64,000 bases of DNA from Aurantimonas sp036549475 (GTDB lineage: Bacteria; Pseudomonadota; Alphaproteobacteria; Rhizobiales; Rhizobiaceae), in contig NZ_JAZHLI010000007.1 of the NCBI RefSeq assembly GCF_036549475.1, positions 1 to 64,000 of the forward strand, given 5' to 3'. The position numbers were made by a program, and so were the translations under genes. How positions within the stretch are numbered: position 1 is the first letter of the stretch; every line of letters begins with the position of its first letter. The notes under the pieces were generated by a model. It worked only from the letters and a program-made list of their open reading frames with translations, searched no databases and was not told the origin of the DNA. Below are positions 20,037 through 29,114 of the stretch, piece after piece.

Positions 20037-20561
20037 CTAGCGGAGCAACCGCTTCAGCGTCAACGCGCTTGTACGATGGCCCTCGGGATGACGGTAATAG
20101 GCCGGTCGTCGCCCCACCTCCTCGAAACGCAGCCGATCGTAGAGCTTTCGCGCGGCCGTGTTCTCCTCGTCCACTTCGAGGAAAAGCGATCCGGCGCGCG
20201 CCGCATGGAGGAGTTGCAGGACCTCGTCCATCAACAGTCGCCCCACCCCGGCGCCCCGCGCGTGTTTGGCCACGGCAATCGTGAGGATTTCAGCCTCGCC
20301 ATCCGTGTTGCGGGCGAGCACAAAACCGAGCGGCGGCTCGTCGGGCAGCCCCACCCGGCGTGCGACGACGCCAAATGTCCCGTCCTGCGCCAGGATCGCC
20401 GCCAGTTCCTCACCGGTCCAGGCCTGGGCGAAAGCCTGGCTGTGGAGATCGGCCGCAGCGTCGATGTCCTCGTCGGTCAGCGGCGCGGCGACAACTTCCT
20501 GGCCACCGAAGAGACCTTCCAGAAAGGAGGCGGTCCAGACCCAGGGCAGATACCAGTACAT
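20037..20561 (-). CDS. rimI: GNAT N-acetyltransferase, RimI-like (ribosomal protein alanine acetyltransferase)
   Basis: The GNAT core is complete: ILTIAVAKHARGAGVGRLLMDEVL holds the acetyl-CoA loop RGAGVG, followed by LFLEVDEENTAARKLYDRLRFEEVGRRPAYY. This pattern and the adjacent tsaB point to RimI, which acetylates the N-terminus of ribosomal protein S18. The start is uncertain: I use an ATG (MYWYLPWVW) preceded by GAGGG, giving 174 residues; an in-frame ATG 43 codons upstream overlaps the end of tsaB. Confidence 0.88.
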   Translation of the reverse strand: MYWYLPWVWTASFLEGLFGGQEVVAAPLTDEDIDAAADLHSQAFAQAWTGEELAAILAQDGTFGVVARRVGLPDEPPLGFVLARNTDGEAEILTIAVAKHARGAGVGRLLMDEVLQLLHAARAGSLFLEVDEENTAARKLYDRLRFEEVGRRPAYYRHPEGHRTSALTLKRLLR

Positions 20562-20664
20562 GAGCCCTCGCTCGTTCCAGCGCGCTGACGATCGGTCATC
20601 ACGCAACTGACCGAATTGCCTGCGAACACTTGTATCGGCAATCCGTGTCGATCCTAACCCGAAT

Positions 20665-21378
20665 TCAAGGCGATTGAGGAGCGCTTTCACCGGTCATGGC
20701 AAACAGGCCGGCTGCCGCCGCGGGCTTGGCGTCAGCCCCCCGCAGATAGAGCGGGCGCGGAGCCTCCACGGCGTCGCGCCCGGCGGCCAGGCGACACAGC
20801 ACCGCGATATCGACCGCTGCCGTTTCCGACAGGAGGACGACATCGCGATCCGGCAAAGCGGACCCGGCGATGGCCCCGCCCGTGCCGACGAGTGCCAGCG
20901 AGCGGGCACGTGCCGCCGGCACGATGAATTCGGACAGTTCCTTCGGCGCGAGCGCCGCCGGACCGTTCAGCAACATGGCGTCGCGGCCATAGAGTGCAGC
21001 ATAGACCTCACCGCGCTTGGCATCGAGAATGCTCAGGACAGCGTCATGGCTTGCGGCATAAGCCGCGGCCAGCGTCTCCAGTGTTGTGACGCCGATTGCC
21101 GGAATGCCCAGCGTCAGAGCCAGACCACGCGCGGCCGAGACCCCGACCCGCAATCCGGTAAAGGACCCCGGCCCAACCGTGACGGCGAGCCGGCCGAGCG
21201 ATCCATAGGAAGCGCCTGCCTCGGCCAGAACCGCGTCGATGATGCCGAACAGCTGTTCGGCATGGCCCTTGCCGGTCTCCGGCTCGGCCCGCGCCAGCAT
21301 CCTGCCCGCGTCCATGTCGTACAGTCCCGCCGAACACCGCCCGAAAGCCGTGTCGATGCCCAGAAGCAGTGCGGCCAT
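20665..21378 (-). CDS. tsaB: tRNA threonylcarbamoyladenosine biosynthesis protein TsaB
   Basis: TsaB is the partner of TsaD in making t6A37 on ANN-decoding tRNAs. The 237-residue protein begins LLLGIDTAFGRCSAGLYD and contains VTVGPGSFTGLRVGVSAARGLAL, the family hallmark in the ASKHA fold. It lacks the metal-binding residues of TsaD, as expected. It lies between nfu and rimI, the usual arrangement. Confidence 0.94.
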   Translation of the reverse strand: MAALLLGIDTAFGRCSAGLYDMDAGRMLARAEPETGKGHAEQLFGIIDAVLAEAGASYGSLGRLAVTVGPGSFTGLRVGVSAARGLALTLGIPAIGVTTLETLAAAYAASHDAVLSILDAKRGEVYAALYGRDAMLLNGPAALAPKELSEFIVPAARARSLALVGTGGAIAGSALPDRDVVLLSETAAVDIAVLCRLAAGRDAVEAPRPLYLRGADAKPAAAAGLFAMTGESAPQSP

Positions 21379-21408
21379 CGGATCAGACGCGCCCCACGTC
21401 CTGTGGCA

Positions 21409-21984
21409 TCAGGCAGCCTCGACCGCTTCCACCGCCTCGACCTCTGGCACGAAATGCCGCAGCAGGTTCTGAATGCCGTGCTTGAGGGTCGCCGTAGACG
21501 AAGGGCAGCCGGCACAGGCGCCGCGCATGTTCAGATAGACGGTGCCATCGCGATAGCCGCGGAAGGTGATGTCGCCGCCGTCCTGGGCGACGGCCGGACG
21601 TACGCGGGTCTCGAGAAGTTCCTTGATGGTGGCCACGGTCCCTTCGTCGCCGGCCTCGAAGAATTCCTCGCCGTCGGGCATGGCCGCCGAGGAGCCCTGC
21701 ACCGTCATGACCGGCTCGTTGCCCATGAAATGCTCCATCAGGCCGGCCAGGATCGCCGGCTTGAGGTGCTGCCAGTCCGGGCCGTCCTTGCTGACGGTGA
21801 CGAAATCATAGCCGAAGAACACGCCGCTCACGCCTGGCACGTCCATCAGACGCGCCGCCAGCGGCGATCGGTTGGCAGCGTCTTCCTTCGACAGGAATTC
21901 CTCGGTGCCGCTTTCCAGCACGACGCGTCCGGGAAGGAACTTCAGCGTCGCCGGGTTCGGCGTGACTTCGGTCTGGATGAACAT
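21409..21984 (-). CDS. NFU-type iron-sulfur cluster scaffold/carrier protein
   Basis: The 191-residue protein has an N-terminal Nfu_N domain (MFIQTEVTPNPATLKFLPG) and a C-terminal NifU-like domain whose CxxC (GACAGCPSS) binds or transfers a 4Fe-4S cluster. It is a housekeeping NFU, not nitrogenase NifU. The start has AGGA seven bases upstream; an in-frame ATG 28 codons earlier gives a non-conserved extension. The C-terminus carries a short EAVEAVEAA repeat. Confidence 0.92.
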   Translation of the reverse strand: MFIQTEVTPNPATLKFLPGRVVLESGTEEFLSKEDAANRSPLAARLMDVPGVSGVFFGYDFVTVSKDGPDWQHLKPAILAGLMEHFMGNEPVMTVQGSSAAMPDGEEFFEAGDEGTVATIKELLETRVRPAVAQDGGDITFRGYRDGTVYLNMRGACAGCPSSTATLKHGIQNLLRHFVPEVEAVEAVEAA

Positions 21985-22122
21985 CTCGCATCCTCTCTTG
22001 CGACCTTCGGGTCGCTCATAATCTGGAATCGTTCTAAACTTACTGCAGAACGACGTTGAGGGCAACATAAGGGGTCCACAGCCTTGGCGACAGAGGCACG
22101 CAAGTGAACTGCGTCCCGGCGA

Positions 22123-22614
22123 TCAGCAGAGGCTCTGGATATCCTCGTCGGTGAGGGTCGCCGGCACGATCGTCACGGGGATCGGAAAGGCCGCGCCCTT
22201 GCCGGCGACGGCCGACACCAGGGGTCCCGGGCCTTCGTTGGCCTCACCCGCGGCCAGCACCAGAATGGCGATCTCGCGGTCCGCCTCGATCAGGGCATGG
22301 ATCTGCTCGATCACCGTGCCTTCGCGCACCACCGCCTCGGACTCGATGCCGACCGCCTCGCGGAGCTCGTCGGCGACCTTGCCCAGCCGGGCACCGGCTT
22401 CCTGGTTGGCTTCCGCCCGCATGATCTTCTCGACGCCGAGCCAGTGCTGGAAATCGCCCGGCTCGATGACATAGAGGAGCACGGCTCCGCCGCCGCTCGC
22501 CTTGGCACGCTGCGCCGCGTAGGCCGCGGCCCGCATGCATTCGGGCGTGTCGTCGATAATGGCGAGGAACTTGCGTTTGCCGCCGGCGTCCCGACCGATG
22601 CGTTTCGATACCAT
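22123..22614 (-). CDS. Universal stress protein (UspA family)
   Basis: A single Usp domain of about 140 residues is evident: the first strand KFLAIIDDTPECMRAAAYAAQRA, a central VLLYVIEPGDFQHWLG and the C-terminal VSAVAGKGAAFPIPVTIVPATLTDEDIQSL. Unlike ATP-binding members it lacks an obvious G-2x-G-9x-G(S/T) loop. The start is uncertain because no Shine-Dalgarno sequence precedes the ATG used (163 residues); another ATG lies 24 codons upstream. It lies between trpS and nfu, as in several rhizobia. Its role is unknown. Confidence 0.85.
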   Translation of the reverse strand: MVSKRIGRDAGGKRKFLAIIDDTPECMRAAAYAAQRAKASGGGAVLLYVIEPGDFQHWLGVEKIMRAEANQEAGARLGKVADELREAVGIESEAVVREGTVIEQIHALIEADREIAILVLAAGEANEGPGPLVSAVAGKGAAFPIPVTIVPATLTDEDIQSLC

Positions 22615-22699
22615 GGAGGCAAGATGGCAGCGTGGGTGGCCCGCGACAAGACGAGGGAACGCACTGTCACGTCGCGCACATCCCAAACGACTGAATTAT

Positions 22700-23767
22700 C
22701 TAGTCCCGCAGCAGGCCGATAATGTCCTTCACATCGTTGATCGTCGCCTCGGCGATGGCACCGGCGCGCTCGCCGCCATCTCTGAGGACAGCGTCGATAT
22801 GGTCGGGCTCGGCCAGAAGCCGGCGCATCTCGGCGCTGACCGGGGCGAGCTTCTCCACTGCCAGTTCGGCCATGGCCGGCTTGAACTCGGAGAATTGCCG
22901 GCCGCCGAATTCGGCAAGAATCTCTGCCTTGGACCGCTCCGCGAGGGCGGCGTAGATGCCGACCAGGTTGTCGGCCTCCGGCCGGCCCGTCAGCCCGTCG
23001 AGCTCGGACGGCAACGCGTCGGGATCGGTCCGCGCCTTGCGGATCTTGCGTGAGATCGCGTCGGCGTCGTCCGTCAGGTTGATGCGCGAAAGGTCCGACG
23101 GATCGGATTTCGACATCTTTTTGGAACCGTCCTTCAGGCTCATCACTCGCGTCGCAGGCCCCTCGATCAGAGGCTCGGTGATCGGGAAATAGCCATCGAC
23201 CCGCTCGTCGTCCACCTGCATCGGTACGCCGAGGCCGGCAGCGGCAATCTTGTCGGAAAAGTCGTTGTTGAACTTGGCGGCAATGTCACGGGTCAGTTCC
23301 AGATGCTGCTTCTGGTCATCACCGACAGGCACGTGGGTGGCGCGATAGAGCAGGATGTCGGCGGCCATCAGGCTTGGATAGGCGAGCAGACCCAGCGAAG
23401 CGTTCTCGCGGTCCTTGCCGGCCTTCTCCTTGAACTGGGTCATGCGGTTCATCCAGCCGATGCGGGCGACACAGTTGAACACCCAGGCGAGCTCGGCATG
23501 GCCGGAGACCCGGCTCTGGTTGAAGACGATGTGCTGCTGCGGGTCGATCCCGGCGGCTAGGAACGCAGCGGTGATCGACCGGGTCTGGCCGCGCAGGTCG
23601 TCATGGACGAGTTGGGCGGTGATCGAGTGCAGGTCGACGACGCAATAGATGCAGTCGTGGCTCTCCTGCAGGGCGACGAACTTGCGGATCGCGCCGAGAT
23701 AATTGCCCAGGTGCAGGTTGCCGGTGGGCTGCACGCCGGAAAAGACGCGGGGGGTGATGTCGCTCAT
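22700..23767 (-). CDS. trpS: Tryptophanyl-tRNA synthetase
   Basis: TrpS charges tRNA-Trp. The 355-residue class I enzyme shows the HIGH-type motif GNLHLGNYLGA near residue 14 and the KMSKS loop SKKMSKSDPS, with ASLGLLAYPSLMAADILLY of the active site between them. The ATG of MSDITPRVFSGVQPTGN fits the family start; the 58 upstream in-frame codons are not conserved. Confidence 0.97.
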   Translation of the reverse strand: MSDITPRVFSGVQPTGNLHLGNYLGAIRKFVALQESHDCIYCVVDLHSITAQLVHDDLRGQTRSITAAFLAAGIDPQQHIVFNQSRVSGHAELAWVFNCVARIGWMNRMTQFKEKAGKDRENASLGLLAYPSLMAADILLYRATHVPVGDDQKQHLELTRDIAAKFNNDFSDKIAAAGLGVPMQVDDERVDGYFPITEPLIEGPATRVMSLKDGSKKMSKSDPSDLSRINLTDDADAISRKIRKARTDPDALPSELDGLTGRPEADNLVGIYAALAERSKAEILAEFGGRQFSEFKPAMAELAVEKLAPVSAEMRRLLAEPDHIDAVLRDGGERAGAIAEATINDVKDIIGLLRD

Positions 23768-23867
23768 GGTCGGCGGCTCCGGAATTTGGCAGCGCTGGCG
23801 GGAATTGCCGCGCGTTATGGCCGAGGGCATCGGCGCGATCAAGCGCCGGCGATCCGATCGTGTCGGC

Positions 23868-25493
23868 TCACGGTGCTGAGGGTGGCGGCGGGGGCCGCTT
23901 GCGCCGGAGGACGGCGACGAACAGCCGGCGGTCGGCCGCACCGGTGGCCAGCGCCAGGGCGAAATAGACCGCCATGGCCGAGGCGACGAGCACCCCGATC
24001 GCCAGGATCTGCGTCGTCAGCGGACTGGACGGCTGCAGCCAATTGTCGAACTCGATCATCTCGACGATCAGGACGCCGCCCATCAAAAGCGAGCACAGGA
24101 TCACCAATGCGGTGCGCTTCAACAGCTCGCGATCGACCTGCCAGAGTCCCTTGCGGTAGAGGCCGGCGAACAGGAGGCCGGCGTTCAGCCAGCCGGCGAG
24201 CGTGGTGGCCAGTGCGATGCCCTGTTCGGCGATCCACCAGAACAGCACCAGTGACAGGACGATGTTCGCACCAGCCGAAGCCAGCGTCGCCTTCATCGGC
24301 GTCTTGGTGTCCTCGCGGGCAAAATAGCCGGGAGAGAAGACCTTGATCATCACGAAGGCCGGCAGGCCAAGCGCGTAGAGGCCCAGCACAGCGGCGACGG
24401 CGGGCGTGACCGAGGGATCGAAGGCACCGCGCTCGTAGATTACCCGGATGATCGGCTCGGGAATGATGAACAGGGCGACCGCCGCGGGCAGCGTCAGGAA
24501 CAGCGCGAATTCCAGGCTGCGATTCTGGGTGTGCTGGGCCTCGCGCAGATGGCCGGCCTTCAGGGCGCGCGCGAGCTCCGGCAGGAGCACGACGCCGATT
24601 GCGACACCGACCATGCCGAGCGGGAGCTGATAGGGCCGGTCGGCATATTGCAGGATCGACACAGCCCCCGGCTTGAAGGACGCGATCGCTTGACCGATAA
24701 AAAGGTTGATCTGGGTGATGCCGCCGATCAGCGCCGCGGGGCCGGCGAGCACGAGGAGTCGCTTCAGGCCCTTGGTCCAGCGTGGCCGCTTGAGCGCGAT
24801 GCCGAAGCCGGCCATGCGCATGGCGACGACGACCAGCGCGAGTTGCGCCAGCCCCGCCACCGTGACGCCCCAGCTCATCAGGAAGCCAATCGTTGGCTTG
24901 TCGACATCGGCCCAGAGACACCAGGACAGGACACCGATCAGCACGAAGTTGAGCAGCGTCGGGGCGGCGGCGGCCACGAAGAAGCGCCGGAAGGCATTGA
25001 GGATACCGCACACCATCGCCATCAGCGACATGCAGGCGAGATACGGGAACATGATGCGCGAGAAGGTGACGGTGATGTCGTAGCGCGCCGCGCAGGAGAT
25101 GACGTCGCCGCCGGCAGAGGGATCGTCGACGCAGACGGCAAGGCCCGGCGCTATGATCGTCTTGACGAGGACCGGCATGAAGATGAGCGCCAGCACCGTC
25201 AGCGCTACCAGCGCGGTGAAAAGCGTGGAGAAGATCTCGGTGGCAAAGCGTCGCGCCCCCTCCTCGCCCTCCTCTTCCAGCGAGCGCGAGAAGAGCGGTA
25301 TGAAGGCCGCGTTGAACGCCCCCTCCGCGAATAGCCGGCGGAACAGGTTGGGAAAGCGGAACGCCAGGTTGAACGCATCGGCCACCGGCCCGACGCCGAG
25401 AGCCGATGCCATCATCATTTCGCGACCGAAGCCGAAGATGCGGGAGACCAGCGTCGCCCCGCCGACTGTGGCGAACTTCGAGAGAAGGCTCAT
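23868..25493 (-). CDS. murJ: Lipid II flippase MurJ (MviN)
   Basis: MurJ flips the peptidoglycan precursor lipid II across the inner membrane. The 541-residue protein is almost wholly hydrophobic with about 14 membrane segments. It opens with SKFATVGGATLVSRIFGFGRE and has the conserved DAFNLAFRFPNLFRRLFAEGAFNAAFIP segment split over two helices. Its ATG overlaps the glnD stop (ATGA), so the two are translationally coupled, an arrangement conserved in rhizobia. Confidence 0.96.
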   Translation of the reverse strand: MSLLSKFATVGGATLVSRIFGFGREMMMASALGVGPVADAFNLAFRFPNLFRRLFAEGAFNAAFIPLFSRSLEEEGEEGARRFATEIFSTLFTALVALTVLALIFMPVLVKTIIAPGLAVCVDDPSAGGDVISCAARYDITVTFSRIMFPYLACMSLMAMVCGILNAFRRFFVAAAAPTLLNFVLIGVLSWCLWADVDKPTIGFLMSWGVTVAGLAQLALVVVAMRMAGFGIALKRPRWTKGLKRLLVLAGPAALIGGITQINLFIGQAIASFKPGAVSILQYADRPYQLPLGMVGVAIGVVLLPELARALKAGHLREAQHTQNRSLEFALFLTLPAAVALFIIPEPIIRVIYERGAFDPSVTPAVAAVLGLYALGLPAFVMIKVFSPGYFAREDTKTPMKATLASAGANIVLSLVLFWWIAEQGIALATTLAGWLNAGLLFAGLYRKGLWQVDRELLKRTALVILCSLLMGGVLIVEMIEFDNWLQPSSPLTTQILAIGVLVASAMAVYFALALATGAADRRLFVAVLRRKRPPPPPSAP

Positions 25494-28348
25494 CGATGGG
25501 GAATGCCGAATGCATGGGGCGATGACATCACGACTGGCGATGACATCTCGCCTTCCGGGCTGTCGAACACCCGCTTCAGACGCGCCTCGATCCGCTCGAT
25601 GCGGGTCTCGCTGGTGATCTTGGTCCCGATCAGGTCCGTGACGTAAAATACGTCGACGACCTTCTCGCCATAGGTCGAGATGTGGGCCGAGCGGATGTCG
25701 AGATTGAGGTCGGAGATCGCCCCGGTCACGTCCGACAGGAGGCCCGGCCGGTCCAGCCCCTCGACCTCGATGACGGTGAGTTGGTTCGACAGGGTGTTGT
25801 CGACGCTGATACGCGGCTTGATGGCAAAGAGGGCGGTGCCGCGAGGCGGCCGACGATTGGCCAGGAGACTGGCCGGCATCTCGCGTCCCTGCAGCAGCTT
25901 GGCGATATTCGCGCAGATCCGCTCGGCGCGGCGAATCTCGTCGTCGTCGGATTCGAATTCGCGGTTGAGCAGCATCACGTCCAGCGCCCGGCCATCCGAC
26001 ATGGTGAAGATCTGCGCGTCGGCGATGTTGGCACCTGTGCCGGCGCAAGCGCCGGCGATCAGGGACAGGAGCCGTGGATGATCAGGCGCCAGGACCATGA
26101 TTTCCGTCACCTCACGGAACCGGTCGGTCCGGGTCCGGGTGGCCAGGGCACCTGCGTCGCGCGACTCGCGGACGAATTCCGCATGGCGCAGCTGATCGTC
26201 CAGCGGCGCGGTAAGGAAATAGTTCGGATAGTGCAGGTCGAGATAGGCGGCGCGTTCGGTTTCCGGCCAGGCGGAGAGCCGTTCGGCAAGCCGCTCGCGC
26301 GCCAGACCGATGCGCTGGCTGCGCGAGGTCTGGGTAAAGCCGCCGGTCAGGGCCGGTTCGGTTTCCATGTAGAGGGTGCGCAGAAGCTGCCCCTTCCAGC
26401 CATTCCATACCCCAGGCCCCACCGCCCGGATGTCGCAGACCGTCAGGATGGTCAGCAGTTTCAGCCGGTCGAGGGTGCGCACGCGTTCGGCGAAGTCGAG
26501 AATGGTCTTGCGGTCGTTGAGGTCGCGCTGCTGCGCCGTCATCGACATCACCAGATGATCCTCGACCAGCCAGGCGACCAGTTCGGTCTCGCGCTCATCG
26601 AGGCCGAAGCGCGGACAGAGTTCGCGCGCGATCTCGGCGCCCGCGACGGAATGGTCGACGGGGCGCCCCTTGGCGATGTCGTGCAGCAGCAGCGCCACGT
26701 AGAGCGGCACGCGGTCCCTCTGCAACGGCATGAAGCCGCTCGACAGGGGCACCTCCTCGACCAGATCGCCATGCTCGATCCGCGACAGGGTGGCGATCGA
26801 GCGCAGGAGATGCTCGTCAACCGTGTAGTGGTGATACATGTTGAACTGCATCATCGCGACGATGCGGCCGAAATCGGGGATGAAGCGGCCGAGAACGCCT
26901 GCCTCGTTCATCCGCCGCAGATGCAGTTCGGGATCCTTGCGATCGGTGAGGACGTCGATGAAGAGGCTGTTGGCCTCTGGATTGTCCCGCAGTCCGGCGT
27001 CAACGAGCCGCAGGGAGCGGCGGATCAGCTTCAGGGCATCGGGGTGATATTCCAGATCGTGCAGCGCCGCGAGGCGGAAGACGCGGATCAGATTGACCGC
27101 ATCGTCGCGGAAGACCGAGGGCCGGCTGACATTGATGCGATTGTTGTCGATATGGAAATCGAGCGTACCGGGGATCTTCTTGGCGCGGCCGCGCAGGGTG
27201 CGCACGAAGCCGCGGATGCCCGGGGCATCCTTGGCGTGCTGCTCCTCCAGGGCCGCGCAGAAGATGCGGGTCAGATCGCCGACATCCTTGGCGATCAGGA
27301 AGTAGTGCTTCATGAAGCGCTCGACGTCCTTCAACCCCGGATGGGCATTGTAGCCGAGCCGCTTGGCGATCTCCGGCTGCAGGTCGAAGGACAGGCGTTC
27401 CTCGGCCTTGCCGGTGGCGAAGTGCATGTGGCAGCGCACCGCCCAGAGAAAGTCCTCGGCCTTGGCAAACAGCCTGGCCTCGCGCCTGGAGAAGACTCCG
27501 GCCTCCACCAGCGCTTCGGTGGTGGTCACGCGGTAATGGTACTTGGCGATCCAGAACAGCGTGTTGAGGTCGCGCAGCCCGCCCTTGCCCTCCTTGATGT
27601 TGGGCTCGACCAGGTAGCGCGTGTTGCCGGTCTTGGCGTGGCGAGCAGCGCGCTCCTCCAGCTTGGCGGCGATGAAGGCCTCGCTGGTCCCCGCGACAAT
27701 TTCCGCGTCGAATCGCCTGTCGAGTTCGGCGAACAGTTCCACGTCACCTGCAATCAGCCATCGTTCGAGAATGGCGGTGCGGATAGTGAAGTCAGCGCGC
27801 GAGAGCTTGATGCATTCATCGACGGTACGGGAGGCATGGCCCACCTTGAAGCCCATGTCCCACAGAAGATACAGGAGATACTCCACCACCTGCTCACCGA
27901 GCGCCGACTGCTTGTAGGGCAGGAGGAAGAGAAGATCGATGTCGGAGCCCGGCGCCAGCGTGCCGCGGCCATAGCCGCCAACGGCCAGGATGGCCATCCG
28001 CTCGCCGGCCGACAGATTGGAAGCATTGAAGACAAAGCGCAGCGCGTAATCATGAATCCCGTGGATCACTGCGTCTTGCAGTCTGGCGAGACGGCGGGCG
28101 CAGCGGCTGCCGCTGCCATCCTCGAAAAGCAGTTCCTCGATGGTCGCGCGGCCATTGCGGATCACCTCCCGGACCAGCGCCAGGACCTCGGTCCGGGCCG
28201 CATTCGATGCCCCGCCTGCGCTGTCCTTCTCGGCGATGGCGGCCAGATTGCTGCGCAGACCGTCGACGTCGAGGATACCGACAAGGCTTTCTTCTTCGGA
28301 CGGGGCAGCGGGGCTCGACAAAGCGGCGGCGGCCTCCAGCATCGTCAT
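25490..28348 (-). CDS. glnD: [Protein-PII] uridylyltransferase / uridylyl-removing enzyme GlnD
   Basis: GlnD senses glutamine and uridylylates or deuridylylates PII proteins, setting nitrogen control. The 952-residue protein has the nucleotidyltransferase site VGGYGRGTLAPGSDIDLLFLLP, the GlnD-type central region, an HD domain with LLLHDIAKGRPVDHS, and two C-terminal ACT domains (about 735-830 and 845-930). The first ATG is used because AGGA precedes it by six bases; another ATG lies two codons in. RpoN and PtsN, also nitrogen-linked, are encoded 17 kb away. Confidence 0.97.
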   Translation of the reverse strand: MTMLEAAAALSSPAAPSEEESLVGILDVDGLRSNLAAIAEKDSAGGASNAARTEVLALVREVIRNGRATIEELLFEDGSGSRCARRLARLQDAVIHGIHDYALRFVFNASNLSAGERMAILAVGGYGRGTLAPGSDIDLLFLLPYKQSALGEQVVEYLLYLLWDMGFKVGHASRTVDECIKLSRADFTIRTAILERWLIAGDVELFAELDRRFDAEIVAGTSEAFIAAKLEERAARHAKTGNTRYLVEPNIKEGKGGLRDLNTLFWIAKYHYRVTTTEALVEAGVFSRREARLFAKAEDFLWAVRCHMHFATGKAEERLSFDLQPEIAKRLGYNAHPGLKDVERFMKHYFLIAKDVGDLTRIFCAALEEQHAKDAPGIRGFVRTLRGRAKKIPGTLDFHIDNNRINVSRPSVFRDDAVNLIRVFRLAALHDLEYHPDALKLIRRSLRLVDAGLRDNPEANSLFIDVLTDRKDPELHLRRMNEAGVLGRFIPDFGRIVAMMQFNMYHHYTVDEHLLRSIATLSRIEHGDLVEEVPLSSGFMPLQRDRVPLYVALLLHDIAKGRPVDHSVAGAEIARELCPRFGLDERETELVAWLVEDHLVMSMTAQQRDLNDRKTILDFAERVRTLDRLKLLTILTVCDIRAVGPGVWNGWKGQLLRTLYMETEPALTGGFTQTSRSQRIGLARERLAERLSAWPETERAAYLDLHYPNYFLTAPLDDQLRHAEFVRESRDAGALATRTRTDRFREVTEIMVLAPDHPRLLSLIAGACAGTGANIADAQIFTMSDGRALDVMLLNREFESDDDEIRRAERICANIAKLLQGREMPASLLANRRPPRGTALFAIKPRISVDNTLSNQLTVIEVEGLDRPGLLSDVTGAISDLNLDIRSAHISTYGEKVVDVFYVTDLIGTKITSETRIERIEARLKRVFDSPEGEMSSPVVMSSPHAFGIPHR

Positions 28349-28470
28349 CGGCAGTCCTGATCGATCGAATTCGCGTTTGGCGGCAGGCTATATCGCATTC
28401 CCTCGCATGAAGCGAGAAAGGCCCGTGCCATGTCAGATTGTTGGGCTGACGATTAATGACGGCAGACATG

Positions 28471-28498
28471 AAAAAGGGCCGCCCCGAAAGACGACCCT
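28471..28498 (-). terminator. Rho-independent terminator of the 98-residue exported protein gene
   Basis: On the minus strand AGGGTCGTC pairs with the complement in GGGGCGGCCCT, allowing G-U pairs, around a short TTTCG loop, followed by five Ts. It closely resembles the terminator at 29045-29077 and lies 39 bases past the gene's stop. Confidence 0.8.
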
Positions 28499-28536
28499 GA
28501 TTTGGAGGCCATGAGCCTCGCGACTTGCGAAAGTCT

Positions 28537-28833
28537 TCAGCGGCGGACAGCGTCGCGCTCTGCCTCGTTCGCCTCGGTGCGATAGAAGTCACTGCCCGGG
28601 ACGGGTGCAGGTTCTGCACCGGTGGTGGCGGTCTCGCCCTGGGCATAGCCATAGGCGCGATCGTCAGTCTGACCCGAGGAGGGGAGAGCGCCGCCGGCGG
28701 CGGTTACCTGCCGCTGCATTTCCTCGTTGCGCGTGTCGTAATAATCCGAACCCGGGACGATCGACTGTGCAGCAGCCGGCGCGACCAGAGAATGACCGAC
28801 GATTGTTGCGGAAATGGCGATGACATTCTTCAT
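28537..28833 (-). CDS. Small exported protein with VPGSD motifs, function unknown
   Basis: I do not recognise this 98-residue protein. It has a signal peptide (MKNVIAISATIVGHSLVAPAAAQ, cleavage probably after AAAQ in two steps: hydrophobic core then AxA). The mature part is hydrophilic and probably disordered, with two related motifs, VPGSDYYDTRNEE and VPGSDFYRTEANEAERDAV, about 55 residues apart. The neighbour at 29115 has the same VPGS...ERD logic and the same type of terminator, so the pair looks like an old duplication. No clear Shine-Dalgarno sequence precedes the ATG. A periplasmic or surface role is inferred only from export. Confidence 0.75.
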   Translation of the reverse strand: MKNVIAISATIVGHSLVAPAAAQSIVPGSDYYDTRNEEMQRQVTAAGGALPSSGQTDDRAYGYAQGETATTGAEPAPVPGSDFYRTEANEAERDAVRR

Positions 28834-28960
28834 TGTATTACCGTTCTATGCTTTTATTACAATTCTCTGCGGCACCGGGATAATTTTTGCACCCCGTGAT
28901 GCCGATTTATATTGATTTAATCATTGTATTCTGCGTGAAGGCGCCTGGTTGTGAACGGTC

Positions 28961-28981
28961 TGGGGGTGACAATCACCCCCA
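28961..28981. repeat. Perfect 9-bp hairpin between the two exported-protein genes
   Basis: TGGGGGTGA and TCACCCCCA flank a three-base CAA. The site lies about 130 bases upstream of the 98-residue protein gene in an AT-rich 281-base gap. There is no T-run, so it is more likely an operator or an mRNA hairpin than a terminator. The rest of the gap holds only the terminator of the upstream gene. Confidence 0.55.
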
Positions 28982-29044
28982 TCGCAATGGAACCTGTGAT
29001 TTGAAGCAAATGCTGAACAGTCGAGAGTTATATAAGCTCAAATG

Positions 29045-29077
29045 AAAAAAGGGCCGCCCCTTGCGGGACGACCCTTT
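29045..29077 (-). terminator. Rho-independent terminator of the 139-residue exported protein gene
   Basis: On the minus strand AAAGGGTCGTCC pairs with GGGGCGGCCCTTT around a five-base CGCAA loop and runs into six Ts. It shares the AGGGTCGTC...GGGGCGGCCCT core with the terminator at 28471-28498. Confidence 0.88.
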
Positions 29078-29114
29078 GTTCATACCGTCCGCGCTGGGGC
29101 GGACGAATGCAGTC

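Noticed and set aside
25682..28360. An 892-codon plus-strand open frame
   Set aside because: Antisense shadow of glnD with no recognisable domain.
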